From NCBI GenBank assembly GCA_003254925.1, contig QANZ01051560.1, positions 228,978-292,977 of the forward strand: a stretch of DNA of 64,000 bases, read 5' to 3'. The position numbers were made by a program, and so were the translations under genes. Under the pieces are notes generated by a model. The model saw nothing but the letters and a program-made list of their open reading frames with translations, ran no database searches and was not told where the DNA came from. Source of the DNA: Chamaecrista fasciculata. Taxonomy: Eukaryota > Streptophyta > Magnoliopsida > Fabales > Fabaceae. Each line of letters starts with the position of its first letter. Positions within the stretch are counted from its first letter, which is position 1. Positions 36,814-48,793 of this stretch are shown one piece after another.

Positions 36814-37660
36814 ATATTTACTAAAATTTGATTACATATTATATCAATTACAAATCAGCATTATGAAAAGTAAAATATGTACATAATTTTGAAACTAGGA
36901 CTATTTTAATACTATTCAAAGTTAAAGGACCAAAACCTAAATAAAAGTTAAGGGCTATTGTATTAGTTTAACCTTATTTATATAAACAAAATTAAAGGTC
37001 AGAGACCTCTCCTCACTTGTCAAGCTCAAGAAGATTTTGTAAATTCGAGTAATTTTGTGCATATTTGCTGTCTTTTACGCTTTCCAAACTTGAAAAATTT
37101 TCGCTTGAGATCCTAAATCCTAATCCATTTCAAAGTAGTCCAAGTTCTATTTTAAGCAGCAATAGGAAAAAAAAAAAAAAAAGTGGAAACACTGAGCCAA
37201 ACAAGGACGTATCACAAGAATCGGGAAAAAGGGAATCCAATCATAATCAATGGACTAAAAGACTATAAACAGTAAAGAAAACGCATCAATCGAAAGGAAA
37301 ACAGAATTGAAGATGAACTAATTGAACAGGAATCTACCTACGTTGACTTAGCAAGTTAGCAATGTGCATAGATTATAAACCACTCACCAGAGAGATAATG
37401 ATGTTGATAGTAGAGAGGGAAAGACGAATGAAGCCTAAAATATACCGCCAAAAAGCTCAGTGATAGGCGTTTGGGATGATCAGTAAGAAAAATCAGAATC
37501 AATGGATTGTTTAGGGTTTCCCAAGAAGCAAAGCACCACCAATTAGTCAAAATGGGAAGGCTTGAGAAGAGAGACACAGAGAGAAGAAAGTGTCTGCAAG
37601 TTTGCTTGTTAGTTGTTAGTCAGTAATCACTACACAGTAATCATTGCATTAAAGCGATTT
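36814..37660. other. Distal part of duplication unit A, non-coding
   Basis: It is conserved with 48100-48780 of unit B but no conserved protein was found. It may be leader or promoter DNA of a lost neighbour. Confidence 0.4.
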
Positions 37661-37694
37661 TCTCTCCTTCATCTTTAACAATTTTAACAGCATG

Positions 37695-37728
<34 letters not shown>

Positions 37729-38343
37729 CTACATTCCCCGATATAATGTAGTACGCAATATTTATAAATAGATAAACATGACATTATATTTTTCATGTTT
37801 TTTTTAACAACAATATATTTTCTGTTATTAATAGTAAGAAAGTTATTAAATTTTGGTTAAATACAGAATTATTTTTAATTTATTTATTATATAAAAATTT
37901 TCTTGAATTTTTAAAAATTTAATATATAATCTATTAGTTCTTATAGTTAAGATTAATTTTTAATTAACTTTTTATAATTTTATTTTCTATAGTTCAATTC
38001 CTATACTGTTTAGGGTAAATTATACTTTTGTATCTTGAAGTATGGATTGGTTCCACTTTGATACTATGTTATTTCAAAAGTGACATTTTAGTACCATATT
38101 CTATTTATCATTAGCATTTTGGTACTTAAAACTTTTTTTCTGTGTATATCACATGCATAGTCAAAAACACAAAATCCACCTTGCTAAACTCAGATTTCAT
38201 GATTCAGCCTAAAAAATATGAAATCCTCTACCTTCAAGTATATACTAAATTATGTTTTTCGAAGGCCGAATTGTGTAATCTGAGTTTAAAATAATGAATT
38301 TTATGTTTTTGACTGTGCACATGACCTGCACGTGTTTTTCTCC
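37661..38343. other. Spacer between duplication units
   Basis: AT-rich spacer with a (TA)n run at about 37696-37726 and a decayed GGGTAAATT-family MITE end near 38013. No gene. Confidence 0.6.
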
Positions 38344-38869
38344 GTCAAATGCTAACCAAAGAAGTTGAAGAGTAAGAAAAACCAAATCCACTATGAAGAG
38401 GCATGTGTGGTGTACTAACCAGGTCATTCATGATTCATTGATTGAAGAAAGGATATCCAAATGCAGAAACCCCCTGAGTTTTTTGTCTGGTGCACATAAT
38501 ACCTCTGAGTTTTTAATTTATGCAAATAGAACCCCTGAGTTTTCAATTACGTGCAAATAGCACCCCTCTTTGCCACATAAGTGAGGGTATAATAGTAATT
38601 TTATTGAAAAAATTAGGCAAAGTCTTATTTTGGTCCCTTAAGTTTGTTCACAGTTTTGTTTTGGTCCCTAAGTTTTCAAAAAGTTTCACCATTAGTCCCT
38701 CACCCTTTCCTATCTATTTTTTTTTGTTAAAAAGAAAAGGAAAAACTAATTTTAGTCTCTCAAAAATTTTATTTTTTTACATTAAGATCATTTTCATTTG
38801 ACAATAGGATCAAATTGTAAGAGACGAGAAATAAATTAAAATTGTAATTAATTTTGAACAAAAAAAATC

Positions 38870-40400
38870 GAGTAAACTCCCAAATTGGTCCCCGGATTAT
38901 TGGGTCGCTGACAGATTGGTCCCTGATTTATGGAAATTGACAAATAGGTCCCCAAATTTTACTAACGTTAGTCAAATTGGTCCCCGAAGCCGTTAACTGC
39001 TGACGTGGCACGTTAAGTGCCACGTCAGCAGTTGGAAAACTAGAAAAAAAAGCCAACTGTGCGTGCCACATCAGCATTAATAATAAAAAAAAATATTTCA
39101 TTCGAAATTCAAATAGATCCCTGAGTTATATTTTTATCTCATTATTCTCAATTTCCCCTCTTTTTCATCATCTTCATTCATTTTAGTCCCAAATCCTCAA
39201 AATAAAATTGTAAAATGTCTCAAAACTCTTCCAAACATTACAGTTTAGTCCTTAAAAGTATTAAAAACCCTAAACCCTAAACCCCAAACCCTAAACCCTA
39301 AAACCCTAAAATCCTAAAATTGTAAAGTGTCTCAAGATTCTTCTAAACATTTCAATTTAGTCCTTCAACTCTAAAACCTCAAACCATAGAACCCCAAACC
39401 CCAAACCCAAAACTAAAACCCCAAACCCTAAACCCTAAAATCCCAAACCCCAAACCCTAAAATTCCAAACCCCAAATCCTAAAACCTTAAACCCTAAATT
39501 GTAAAACCCCAAACCCCAAACCCCAAACCCTAAAATTCCAAACCCCAAATTCTAAAACCTTAAACCCTAAACTCTACAACCTCAAACCCCAAACCCTAAA
39601 ATCTCATACCCTAAACTCTAAAACCCTAAACCCCAAACCCCAAACCCTAAAATCCCAAACCCCAAACCTTGAACCCCAAACCCTAAAACCNTAAAATTCC
39701 ATACCCTAAACTTTAAAACCCTAAACCCCAAACCCCAAACCCTAAAATCCCAAACCCTGAACCTTGAACCCCAAACCCTAAAACCTAAAACCCCAAACAC
39801 CAAACCCTAAAATCCCATACCCTAAATTCTTTGGTTTATTATCTATTCATTTAATTAGAGGACAAATTTGTCTAACATATTGAACTATTTTGATAAATTC
39901 GGAGGCTGATTTGAATAATACTGTTGCACGTCACAATTGTTGAACTATAATGTACAGTCACAATTCTGATGATTTGGGGTTTTAGAGTTTAGGGTTTGTG
40001 TTTGGGGTTTGAGGTTTTAGAGTTTGGGGGTTTAGGGTTTTAGAGTTTGGGGTATGGGATTTTAGGATCTAGGTTTGGGGTTTTGGGTTTTAGGGTTTTG
40101 GGTTTGGGATTTTGGGGGTTGGGGTTTTAGAGTTTAGGGTTTGTGGTTTTGGATTTTAGGGTTTGGGGTTTGGAGTTCTAAGATTTGGGGTTTTAGAGTT
40201 TAAGGACTAAATTGAAATGTTTGGAAGAATTTTGGGACACTTTNNNNNNNNNNNNNNNNNNNNNNNNNNNNNNNNNNNNNNNNNNNNNNNNNNNNNNNNN
40301 NNNNNNNNNNNNNNNNNNNNNNNNNNNNNNNNNNNNNNNNNNNNNNNNNNNNNNNNNNNNNNNNNNNNNNNNNNNNNNNNNNNNNNNNNNNNNNNNNNNN

Positions 40401-40432
<32 letters not shown>

Positions 40433-40580
40433 CAGCTTTCCAACTGCTGACGTGGCACGTTAAGTGCCAATTTGACTAACATTAGTAAAATTCGAGGATC
40501 TATTTGTCAATTTCCATAAATCAGGGACCAATCTATCAGCGACCCAATAATCCGGGGACCAATTTGAGAGTTTACTAAAA
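38870..40580. mobile_element. TIR element carrying telomere-like arrays, copy 2
   Basis: Inserted in the left arm of the 38452-42121 element, with a duplication AAAAAAATC at 38861-38869 and 40581-40589. The ends GAGTAAACTCCCAAATTGG and complement flank arms with GGTCCCCGGATTATTGGG and CTGACGTGGCACGTTAAG. A plus-sense CCCTAAA-like array (about 39265-39835), a 130-bp spacer shared with 13839-16289, and a minus-sense array (about 39972-40200) follow. Then an N gap (40244-40400) beside a T run. A single N lies at 39691. Confidence 0.85.
40244..40400. other. Assembly gap in telomere-like element
   Basis: A run of 157 N is followed by a 32-base T run, inside the right arm of the inserted element. 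The missing DNA probably includes the rest of the inverted arm. Confidence 0.95.
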
Positions 40581-40640
40581 AAAAAAATCATAACAAAGAA
40601 CACAGTGAGTCATCTTCATCCTCTTCTTCAACTCACGCAG

Positions 40641-41062
40641 CCTCCTACTCTTTGTTTTTCCCCAAACTCTAACTTCAATTTCACTTCAATTTTGGTCCCT
40701 GATTTGAACATTTCCATTCTTCCTCTTCTTCTTCTCCGAACCCTAACTTTAATTTCACTCCAATTTGGTCGTTGAATTGAACATTTCCATTCTTCTCCTT
40801 CTTCACCAAACCCTAACTTCAATTTTACTCCAATTTGGTCCCTGATTTGAACATTTTCATTCTTCTTCTCCAAACCCTGACTTCAATTTCACAAACTCTA
40901 ACCTGAGGCGAGCCAGAGCGACGAGTCTGAACATCGCGCCGACGTCAACCGGAGCGGCGAAGGCGGTGGTGTTGTCGACTGAAGGGGAAGCTGAACGGAA
41001 TAGTCCTGCGAGTGCCGACGCCGAACGTGTCGGTGGTAACCTGGTGGTTCAGGTGTCGAAGA
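40641..41062 (+). other. Loop of the foldback element: tandem repeats and GC-rich gene-like segment
   Basis: First come three tandem units of about 75-80 bp (about 40655-40880), each with CTAACTTCAATTT, ACTCCAATTTGG and GAACATTTCCATTC. Then comes a segment of much higher GC (about 40895-41060) with CG-rich codon-like composition (CGACGTCAACCGGAGCGGCG). It looks like captured host coding DNA. I do not recognise a product and see no complete frame. Confidence 0.55.
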
Positions 41063-41276
41063 AGACGTCCGTGAGTTGAAGAAGAAGATGAAGATGACTC
41101 TGACTCGTGTTCTTTGTTGTGATATTTATTTTTGTCAAAATCAATTAAAATTTTAATTTACTTCTTACTTTTTACATTTTAATCCTATTGTCAAATGAAA
41201 AGAATCTTAATGTAAAAAAATAAAATTTTTGAGAGACTAAAATTAGTTTTTCCTTTTCATTTTAACAAAAGAAATA

Positions 41277-41854
41277 GGCAAAACACTTTTTCGTGCCCTT
41301 AACGTTTGCTGTGATTTTCAGTTATGCCCCTAACGTTTCATTTGTGTCAGTTGTGCCCCCAATGTGAAACGTTAGTTTCAATTATGCCCCCACCCTTGTT
41401 AGTGTATCGTTTTTCGGAACTTTTGAGCTTCGATCCTTGTTCATTTCAGTTTGTTTTGATAAATGAGTTTATGAGTACTTATTTTCGGCTCCTAAGGATC
41501 ATTTTACACATGGGAATTTTGAGAAAAATGTTTCGTTTTGCTGCATCTCGTTTTGGTCCTTTTTGGGGTTCATCAGGTCCGATTTTCTTCGGATTTGGGG
41601 CTATTTTGAGCTTAATATTTGAAATTGATCCAAGGAATCAAGTTTGTGATGTCCGAAAATTAAAACTCATATGAAATATGATCAAAACCGAGCTCAAATC
41701 GTGTGAAAATAGTATTTTTTTTTTTTTATGATTGAAATTTGGGGCATAATTGAAACTAACGTTTTACATTGGGGGCACAACTGACACAAATGAAACGTTA
41801 GGGGCATAATTGAAAATCACCGCAAACCTTAAGGGCATGAAAGGGTGTTTTGCC
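41277..41854. mobile_element. Mutator-like TIR element, copy 2
   Basis: Near-identical to 6511-7090 (ends GGCAAAACAC and GTGTTTTGCC). It lies inside the right arm of the foldback element. The 10-bp flanks AAAAGAAATA and AAAAACAATA differ at two positions. The undisturbed left arm shows a single copy of this site near 38720. Confidence 0.9.
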
Positions 41855-42471
41855 AAAAACAATAGATAGGAAAGGGTGACCGACTAATGGTAAAACTTTT
41901 TGAAAACTTAGAGACGAAAACAAAACTCTGAACAAACTTAAGGGACCAAAATAAGACTTTGTCTAATTTTTTCAATAAAATTACTATTATACCCTCACTT
42001 ATGTGACACAGAAGGGTACTATTTGCACGCAATTGAAAACTCAGGGTTCTATTTGTACAAATTGAAAACTCAAAGATGTTATGTGCACCAGACCTAAAAC
42101 TCAGGTGTCTATGCATTTTGGTGAAGAAAGAATAATAAATCAGTAAATGAAGCAAAAGAAATTATACATGCAGGGAAAACAGAGTGAAGTATCTGCCTTG
42201 TCTTTGAAGATGTGATACAAATACGGAGTGTTCAGAATAATAAAGGCCAATGAAAGTTGAGTCTTCACTCTTCATCAAACATTCTGACCCCTCTCTTATA
42301 GTTCTGTCTCCAACATATTTGGATTTCAATCATCAAAGTGAAGTCATTGGTACATTTTGTGCACTTTAGAGAGAGAGAAAGAGTTTAAGAGATCTACACT
42401 TTCTTTCTTTATCTCTTCTTATCTCTCTTTAAACTGTACAAAAATACACCAAAAATCCCACTTTAGAGGAT

Positions 42472-42966
42472 CTAAAATCCTTTAGTTGTTTCGACTTCCA
42501 AGGCATAACTTGGATGGACTCCACATTCTTTGATCAAACCATCTTGTACGGCCCACTCACCAGAGGCATCATCATAGGTAACAACACAGAACTCAAGTGA
42601 GACCTTAAAAGTGATGCCCTCATGATTTCCTCCTCTCCTTTTAACTCCCTCTACTATCAGTTCACAGCAGTGTGGATCATACCATAGAAGAACATGATCT
42701 GAATACAATTCCATCAAAGCCATATTACATCTACTGGGTTCTTTGAGCTTTTCACCATCTTCAAAGTAGCATAGGCATTGCAAGTAACTTGGACACATTT
42801 CTTTTGAGGCGAACCGAGGCAGAACACAGCAGAAAACGAAACCCAGTAATTTGTCAACTGCTGAAGGAAGTTGAATAGTAATTGAAGCCTTTGTCATCGT
42901 TTGCTTATATGCAAACCATTCTGGGACTCTAGTACCCGGATAACAGCAAGTGCTTCCTTCAAACAA
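42472..42966 (-). pseudogene. Out-of-frame remnant of the post-LRR domain of TNL copy B
   Basis: It translates to a sequence closely matching residues of copy A from FEGSTCCYPG to the C-terminus (CCYPGTRVPEW, QLPSAVDKLLGFVF, VVTYDDASGEW). In copy B it is cut off from the upstream frame by a 79-bp deletion near 42957-42963. The reading frame remains open to its own stop at 42472, so the deletion is recent, or splicing may still include this part. Confidence 0.85.
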
Positions 42967-45900
42967 TTCATGAATGAAAAGAAATATGATGCGATGTCTT
43001 GCTGTTTTAGTCCAGATGTTGTCAAAGTGAATACTGTCTCCAATGATGTGCAGTTAGTTGCATCTAAATGCATTATTGAGAGTGGAAGTTCTGGAATTGA
43101 TCGAAGCCTCCTGCAATCCCTCAAGTAAACCGTTCTAAGCATTGAAAGATGCTTGATGCTATCAGGCAAGCTCTCTATACTACTTCCTTTTAGTCCCAAA
43201 TACTTTAATGATGATAAAATGCTGATATCGTTAGGGACTTCGTAGATGTTAGGACATCCAACCAGAAATAGTTCTCGCAAATAATATAAAGCATCAAACA
43301 GGTTGTGTACCTTCAGTTTACTATTGATTTGTCTGCAATCAGAAACACTAATCTCCTCAAGAGATCTTAAGCAGCATAACACATATATTGGAGGAGTCTC
43401 TTGCCATGAACCACTAAGCATGAGTTCCTCCAGACTCCCAATTGATGAGTGCAATATTTCAAATTTTGGAGTTACAGAATTCAAATCTGTTATTTCCTGT
43501 GATGACGACGACAATTCTTTGAGACTAAAGCAGAAACTAACATCTTTGCACTGAACTAGATTCAAAGTAACAATCACGGAAAGAGATAGGATTTGTGGAT
43601 GATCATTACAAAAACATTCACAAGGCCAGATATCAGCCCATTCAAGATTCTGTGCCTTGGAGATCTCCATCCATTCTTTCGATCCGCTAATGTTCAGTCT
43701 CCTTATACTCATGGAATCCTATAACAATTAAACATGAGATTACAGGAGAAAATCATAAAATTTCAATTAGAAGAGAAACTAAAGATACAAATACATCTAC
43801 CTGCACTCCTTCCCGAAGTTTCTTGACCTGGTCGTTTGTCATAGAAAGCTCAACAAGCATCTCAGGATTAAAACTTGATGGCAGAGGCTTTAAAGGGTAT
43901 CGATCCCACTCTAGGAAACATGATTTATCAGATGGATGGGGCACATTACAAGATCTCACATGCCAGGGAGAAAAGAATTTGATAATTCTTAGCTTAGTCA
44001 TATTTTGGAAGGTTTCTGCACTCAATTGTAAACCTTTCATGTGAGAAGCATGTAAAATTATTCCCTGAACTGCATCAGTTCCCTAAAAAATGAAACAAAA
44101 TCATAATGTTTATCAATTTAATGACATCAAACTAGCTTTAACATATACATGAATGATCTGACAAGAGAAGCTGGTTCATATTTCCATACCATATTATTCT
44201 TTAAAACTTCATACACTTCCTCAATGTCCCGCAAACGACTTCGTCTGCAAGGATCATTTTTGCATTCTTGGCGAACTATTTCCCAACCCATTTGTTGTAT
44301 CAAGTCATGCATTTGTATTGTGTTGTTATTTGAAATATGTACAAGAGCTTTATTTTCAAGGCTATCTATTCCATCAGCTGCGAAGAAGTAATTTACTTCA
44401 AGAAGCCTTGTGGCATAATTCCTGTATTCTCCTTTGTAAAAGAATGCAATGTCCAAAAATATCTCCTTTTCTTCATCATTTAGTCCATTATAACTTGATT
44501 TCAACACATTTTGTATTTGCTCATTGGGATACTTCCTGAGTTTTCTCAATGCATTTTCCCATGTTTTTATATCTTTAGAATGAAGAAATGAACCCAAAAC
44601 TGTCAAAGCTAGTGGCATGCCCTTAGCATAAGCAACTGCCATTTTTGAAAGTTCTTCATATTCCTTTTCTGGATAGCTTTTTCTGAAGGCATTTAAGCTG
44701 AAAAGTTTAATGGATTCTTCAAAGTTCAATTCCTTGACTTCATGTATGTCATTGACATGAACTCCTCCACTAACAAGAACATCCTTATCCCTGCTTGTTA
44801 CAATGATTCTACTACCTGGTCCCAAGGAAATATGTTCTGTAGCCAGATATTTTAACTGTACAAGAGTTTCCACATCATCCAGCACAATAAGAACTTTTTT
44901 GCGCCTTAGCCTTTCCTTAACATGAGGGCACTTTTTCTCCAGTAGCTCAGAAAGAAGTTCCTTCCGTAATCTACTGAGTCCTTGCTTTTCTGATTCTTCT
45001 CTTACATTTTCTAAGAAATAACAACCTTCATATTGGCAAGAAATATTTTCAAATACAGCACGAGCAATGGTTGTCTTACCTATGCCAGCAGCACCCCAAA
45101 TTCCAAGTATTCGAACTTCTTCTGGATCACTTACCAATAATGACTTCATATATGCCAAGTTTTGATCAATTCCAACAAGACCAGAAGGCTCAACTGGGTG
45201 AATAGAACTCAATTTCTCAAGGACAACTTCCACGATTTTATCAATGAGTTCAGACTCTTTCCTAACATATAGAAAGGGAAAGAAATGAAAAGTGAAACCA
45301 AGAGTCATAAGCAAGGAATGGAAAAAGAAAAATTGACAAGATGAATGAGAACTAAGAAATTTTTTTTTTTTCAAGAGAAAATTGAAAGACAAAGTGTTGG
45401 TTTTTTCAGAGAAGGATTCGAAAATTTCAAATATTGGAGAGAGAAAAGAGAGTTTTTTTTTTTAAAAGGTTGAAATCTAATTGCTTTTTATTCATAACTT
45501 GATAATAATTTATAGAAGATTAGAAATAATAAACTCCCTAATTTTCTAGGTTACAAAATTCAAACTGAAATGTGAAGATAACAATAATCTTAAATCTTAA
45601 TTATAAAAAATAAAATAAATTAAATACCCTACCAACCAATATCTTAGAGATGACTTATTCAAATTTAAAAAGATAACAAAATATTATTGGAGCTAAAATG
45701 CCACGTGTCAACACAAACTAATAATAATCTATAAAACAATTTCATTTTCATTTGAAGTTCTACCCTTTTCCTATTGGCTTATTTGGAAAATAAGTTAAAC
45801 TTCAAGGATCTACTTTATAATTACTGGCGCATGTGGAAATTTTAATATTTTAATATACAAAACAAGAAATAAAGGTTGAAGTCTTTGTAATTTAAGCCAC

Positions 45901-46438
45901 CTATATATGTGTATGTATATATCAGACATTCATTAATAAAAACTTACTCAGAATCTGATTTATAGTGATAGCCAGATAACTTAGCAGCTTCATCCAAGGC
46001 AGATCTCCAAATTTGGAGCTTCTTCTTGTCATCCGTCAACTTTTGTTCATGTTGGGAAAAGGCATGTTCATAAGTTCCCTTTTGATTTTTTACATGTGAT
46101 GGATCTATATTATAAAAGACTGGGATTACAATCTGGTCATAAACTTTCTTGCATTCAAGGATTTTCGCAAGCTCTTCCAAGCACCATGTTGAAGAAGCAT
46201 AGTATTCTGAGAATATGACCAATGAAATCCGTGATGCTTCAATTTCTTTAAGAAGTGTTGAAGATATATCAACTCCTCTGTCAAGTCTCTCATCTACATA
46301 GAAGTCAATCTGGTTCCGCTTCAAATCCTTGATCAAATGACTAAGAAAACCATTCCTAATTTTGGAACCTTGGAAGCTAATGAAGACATCATTTTTTACT
46401 TGAGGAACATGAGAAGAAGAAGAAGAAGAAGAAGCCAT
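42894..46438 (-). CDS. TIR-NBS-LRR receptor, tandem copy B (C-terminally truncated)
   Basis: Paralogue of the TNL at 31037-34865 with the same exon plan: 46438-45948, 45261-44190, 44082-43801, 43718-42894, giving about 889 aa. TIR (WCLEEL intact), NB-ARC motifs (GAAGIGKTT, VLIVLDDV, GSRIIVTSRD, GMPLALTVLG, QMHDL) and the LRR exons are all open. Exon 3 is 18 bp shorter than in A, in frame. In exon 4 a 79-bp deletion relative to A (A positions 31537-31615) between TTCAA direct repeats shifts the frame after FSFMNCL. The protein ends 24 residues later, losing most of the post-LRR C-JID domain. It could be a truncated receptor, a decoy or a decaying gene. The 3' flank holds the large nested insertion, about 350 bp beyond the original stop. 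Confidence 0.88.
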
Positions 46439-47743
46439 AGAAACAAAGATCAAGGAGTGTTGAACATTCTTGATGAATCTGGACTAATATTCCTTCAACT
46501 CATGTGCATATAACTCTTGGTCGTTTCGCCAGATACCGCAGTAAGTCAGCTACACCAGAACAAAACCAAATCGTTGCAGAAAGTTAACTAAGAGAAAAGA
46601 AAAAGAGTTGGTTTCACAAACTAAATTGGCATATCAGATTTTTTATTAGGTTTAAGTTGGCTAACATAGTTAAGCAAGTTGGCTTCTGCAAGTACTCTGT
46701 GCCACTTCAGGGAAGTTTCCATCATGTTTGTAATTGTAGAGTTTGTTCTCAGCAGAAAAATGTAGTTATATTGTTTATATTATTTACAGAGACACAGAGA
46801 AAGGCCCAAAGTTAGGCAAGTCTTCATAAAATAATAATAATTCTTTGGAGACAAATCTATGTCTTCCCTATATAGAGCTTTTATTTGGCATGAAGAGTTG
46901 TTTGATTGCTTTAAAAATTTCAAGCTCAGTTTATTTATTGAAAAATAAAAATAAGAAAAGAATCTACATTAATGGATACACACACATGTATATTAACTAT
47001 ATAGAAACTCTTTTACCCAGTAGTAAAAAAAATTTGTGCATTCTGGTTAGTCAGTCCCTTGAGTTGTCTGCAGTTTTTAGTATTAATGAATTGACAAGAG
47101 ACTTCCATACTCATCAATCTGCATACAATATTCGAAGATCAGTGAGTAAGATTCAACAGTCATCATGTTAAGAACATAATTAAGGTTAAAAAGTTTTGTA
47201 GAAAGAGTTTAATACTTCAAATTTGCTGTATTAAAACCATAATATACAAGTAAAAAACAAAGAATGAGCAAAATTGTTCAACTGTAATGCATTTTCTACA
47301 AGTCTAGACCCAAAATCCACTATATCAACAGTTCCAGTCTTCAAACTGACGAATGTTAAAAGAGGCTTGATAAGTTGTTTAGAATAACTAGGAAATTACA
47401 GTGAAGTATATGGAGTATCATGGTAAATAAGAGTTTTTACTTTTGTTTTGCAGAATTAACGAGTTGCAGAAACTAATTGCTCTCTTTGTATAACAGTATA
47501 AGGACTTTTTCCTTGTTTCAAAAATACATTCTCATTTTTCCTGAAATCGAAGACTAATTGGCTCAAAAAAAAATCGAAGACTAATCTTTATTATTTATAT
47601 AATTTAAACAATATTAAATGCGTATTTAACCAATAATCATATTTTCTGTTACTATTAAGTACAATAATAATTAATTTTAGATTTAGATTAATATCAAATA
47701 TTAAAAAAATTGTAAATTACGAAGAAACTTTTAATTTTCTTAA
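46439..47743. other. 5' flank of TNL copy B
   Basis: Homologous to the copy A upstream region up to about 47165 and presumed to hold the promoter and leader. 47166-47743 is AT-rich and has no gene. Confidence 0.5.
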
Positions 47744-48107
47744 GGCCAAAGTATAAATTTGGTCTCATATCTTTTGCTCAGTTACCAATTTGGTCATGTA
47801 TCTTTTTTTTTTGCAATTTTAGTCCTATATTTTTGCAAAAGATCCCAGTTCTGGTCTCATATCTTTTAGTGAAATTGCATAATTAGTCTCATATCTTTGC
47901 AAAAAGATCAACCATTAATTGATCCTTTTATAAAGATATGAGACCGTTTCTAAATCTGACCCAAAGATATAAAACCAATTTTGCAATTAATCCAAAGATA
48001 TATGACCAAATCCGCAACAAAAAAATATGAGACCAAAAGTGAAACAAAAAAAAAATTATGAGACCGAATTAAGAATTGAGCAAAAGATATGGACTAAATT
48101 TACCAAA
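47744..48107. mobile_element. Foldback MITE (ATATCTTTTG family)
   Basis: The ends GGCCAAAGTATAAATTTGG and GGACTAAATTTACC flank repeated GGTCTCATATC / GATATGAGACC units. No clear target duplication, so it is probably older than the copies at 2032 and 36545. Confidence 0.75.
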
Positions 48108-48793
48108 AAAACTTAACAAAAAAGATATTTGCACAAATTAAAGATTTCAACATGTCTTGAGGCCTTTTGTACAAAATGATTAAATTTGGGGCAACTTGAT
48201 GCATTTTAGTTATGTTTACGCTTTACAAACTTCACAAAATTTTGCTAAAGATCCTGAATCCTAATCCATTTCAAAGTAGTCTACCTTCTATTTCGAGCAG
48301 CAATTATATTAGGAAAAAAGATGAAAACACTGAGCCAAACACAGACGAGAATTGGGGAAAAGGGGACCCAATCATAATCAATGGACTAAAAGACTGTAAA
48401 CAGTAAAGAAAACGTACCAAACGAGAGGAAAAAAGAAATTGAACTTGAACTTGAACTGAAATCTGCGTTGACTTAGCATGGTGTATACTGTATTGAAGCA
48501 GAGAGATTATGGCATTGGTATTAGAGAGGAAAAGATAAATGAATGAAGCCTAAAATAATCCGCCAAAATGATCAGTGAATCAGTTTGGGACATATATTAG
48601 AAAAATCAGAATCAATGGATTGTATTGGGTTTCTCAAGAAGCGAGGAACGAATTAGTCAAAAACTCAAAATGGGAAGACTTTTTTTTTTTTTTTGGCCTT
48701 AAAAAAATGGGAAGACTTGAGGGAGAGAATGTGTGTGCGAAGTTGCGTGTTCCTCAGTACTCGACTACTCGGTAACCATTGTAATATTGTATT

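Larger units (their letters stand above)
30603..37660. repeat. Tandem duplication unit A (TNL gene plus flanks)
   Basis: The unit starts TCAAATGCTAACCAAAGAAG and recurs as unit B from 38344. Homology covers the 3' flank, the whole TNL gene, its upstream region and a distal block (37040-37300 versus 48190-48430) containing AATCCTAATCCATTTCAAAG. Unit A lacks the 3.7-kb nested insertion of unit B. It has its own insertion at 35615-36813. Confidence 0.85.
38452..42121. mobile_element. Long-TIR foldback element with insertions in both arms
   Basis: The left arm (38452-38869, resuming 40590-40640) and right arm (41063-41276, resuming 41855-42121) are inverted copies of about 470 bp. The motifs run outward to inward in both arms: CTGAGTTTT units, AGTGAGGGTATAATAG, AAAGTCTTATTTTGGTCCC, AACAAAGAACAC, CTTCTTCAACTCACG. 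The host duplication TGAAGAAAG flanks it (38443-38451 and 42122-42130). The paralogous empty site in unit A (30702-30710) has a single TGAAGAGAG. The left end has a few extra bases (GATAT) relative to the right. Confidence 0.88.
38344..48790. repeat. Tandem duplication unit B (TNL gene plus flanks)
   Basis: Paralogous to 30603-37660 but longer, because it carries the nested transposon complex 38452-42121, an extra roughly 310-bp insertion in TNL intron 1 (about 45390-45710, with GTGTTG and CAACAC ends) and a MITE at 47744-48107. Confidence 0.85.

Noticed and set aside
39265-40200. Remnant of an ancient chromosome end (telomere fusion site)
   Set aside because: Mirror arrays would fit a fusion, but the same arms, spacer and arrays occur at 13839-16289, and this copy has target-site duplications, so a mobile element explains both.
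43000-46500. Several plus-strand frames of 70-110 codons across the TNL genes
   Set aside because: They are antisense to exons with full domain support on the minus strand and show no protein features.
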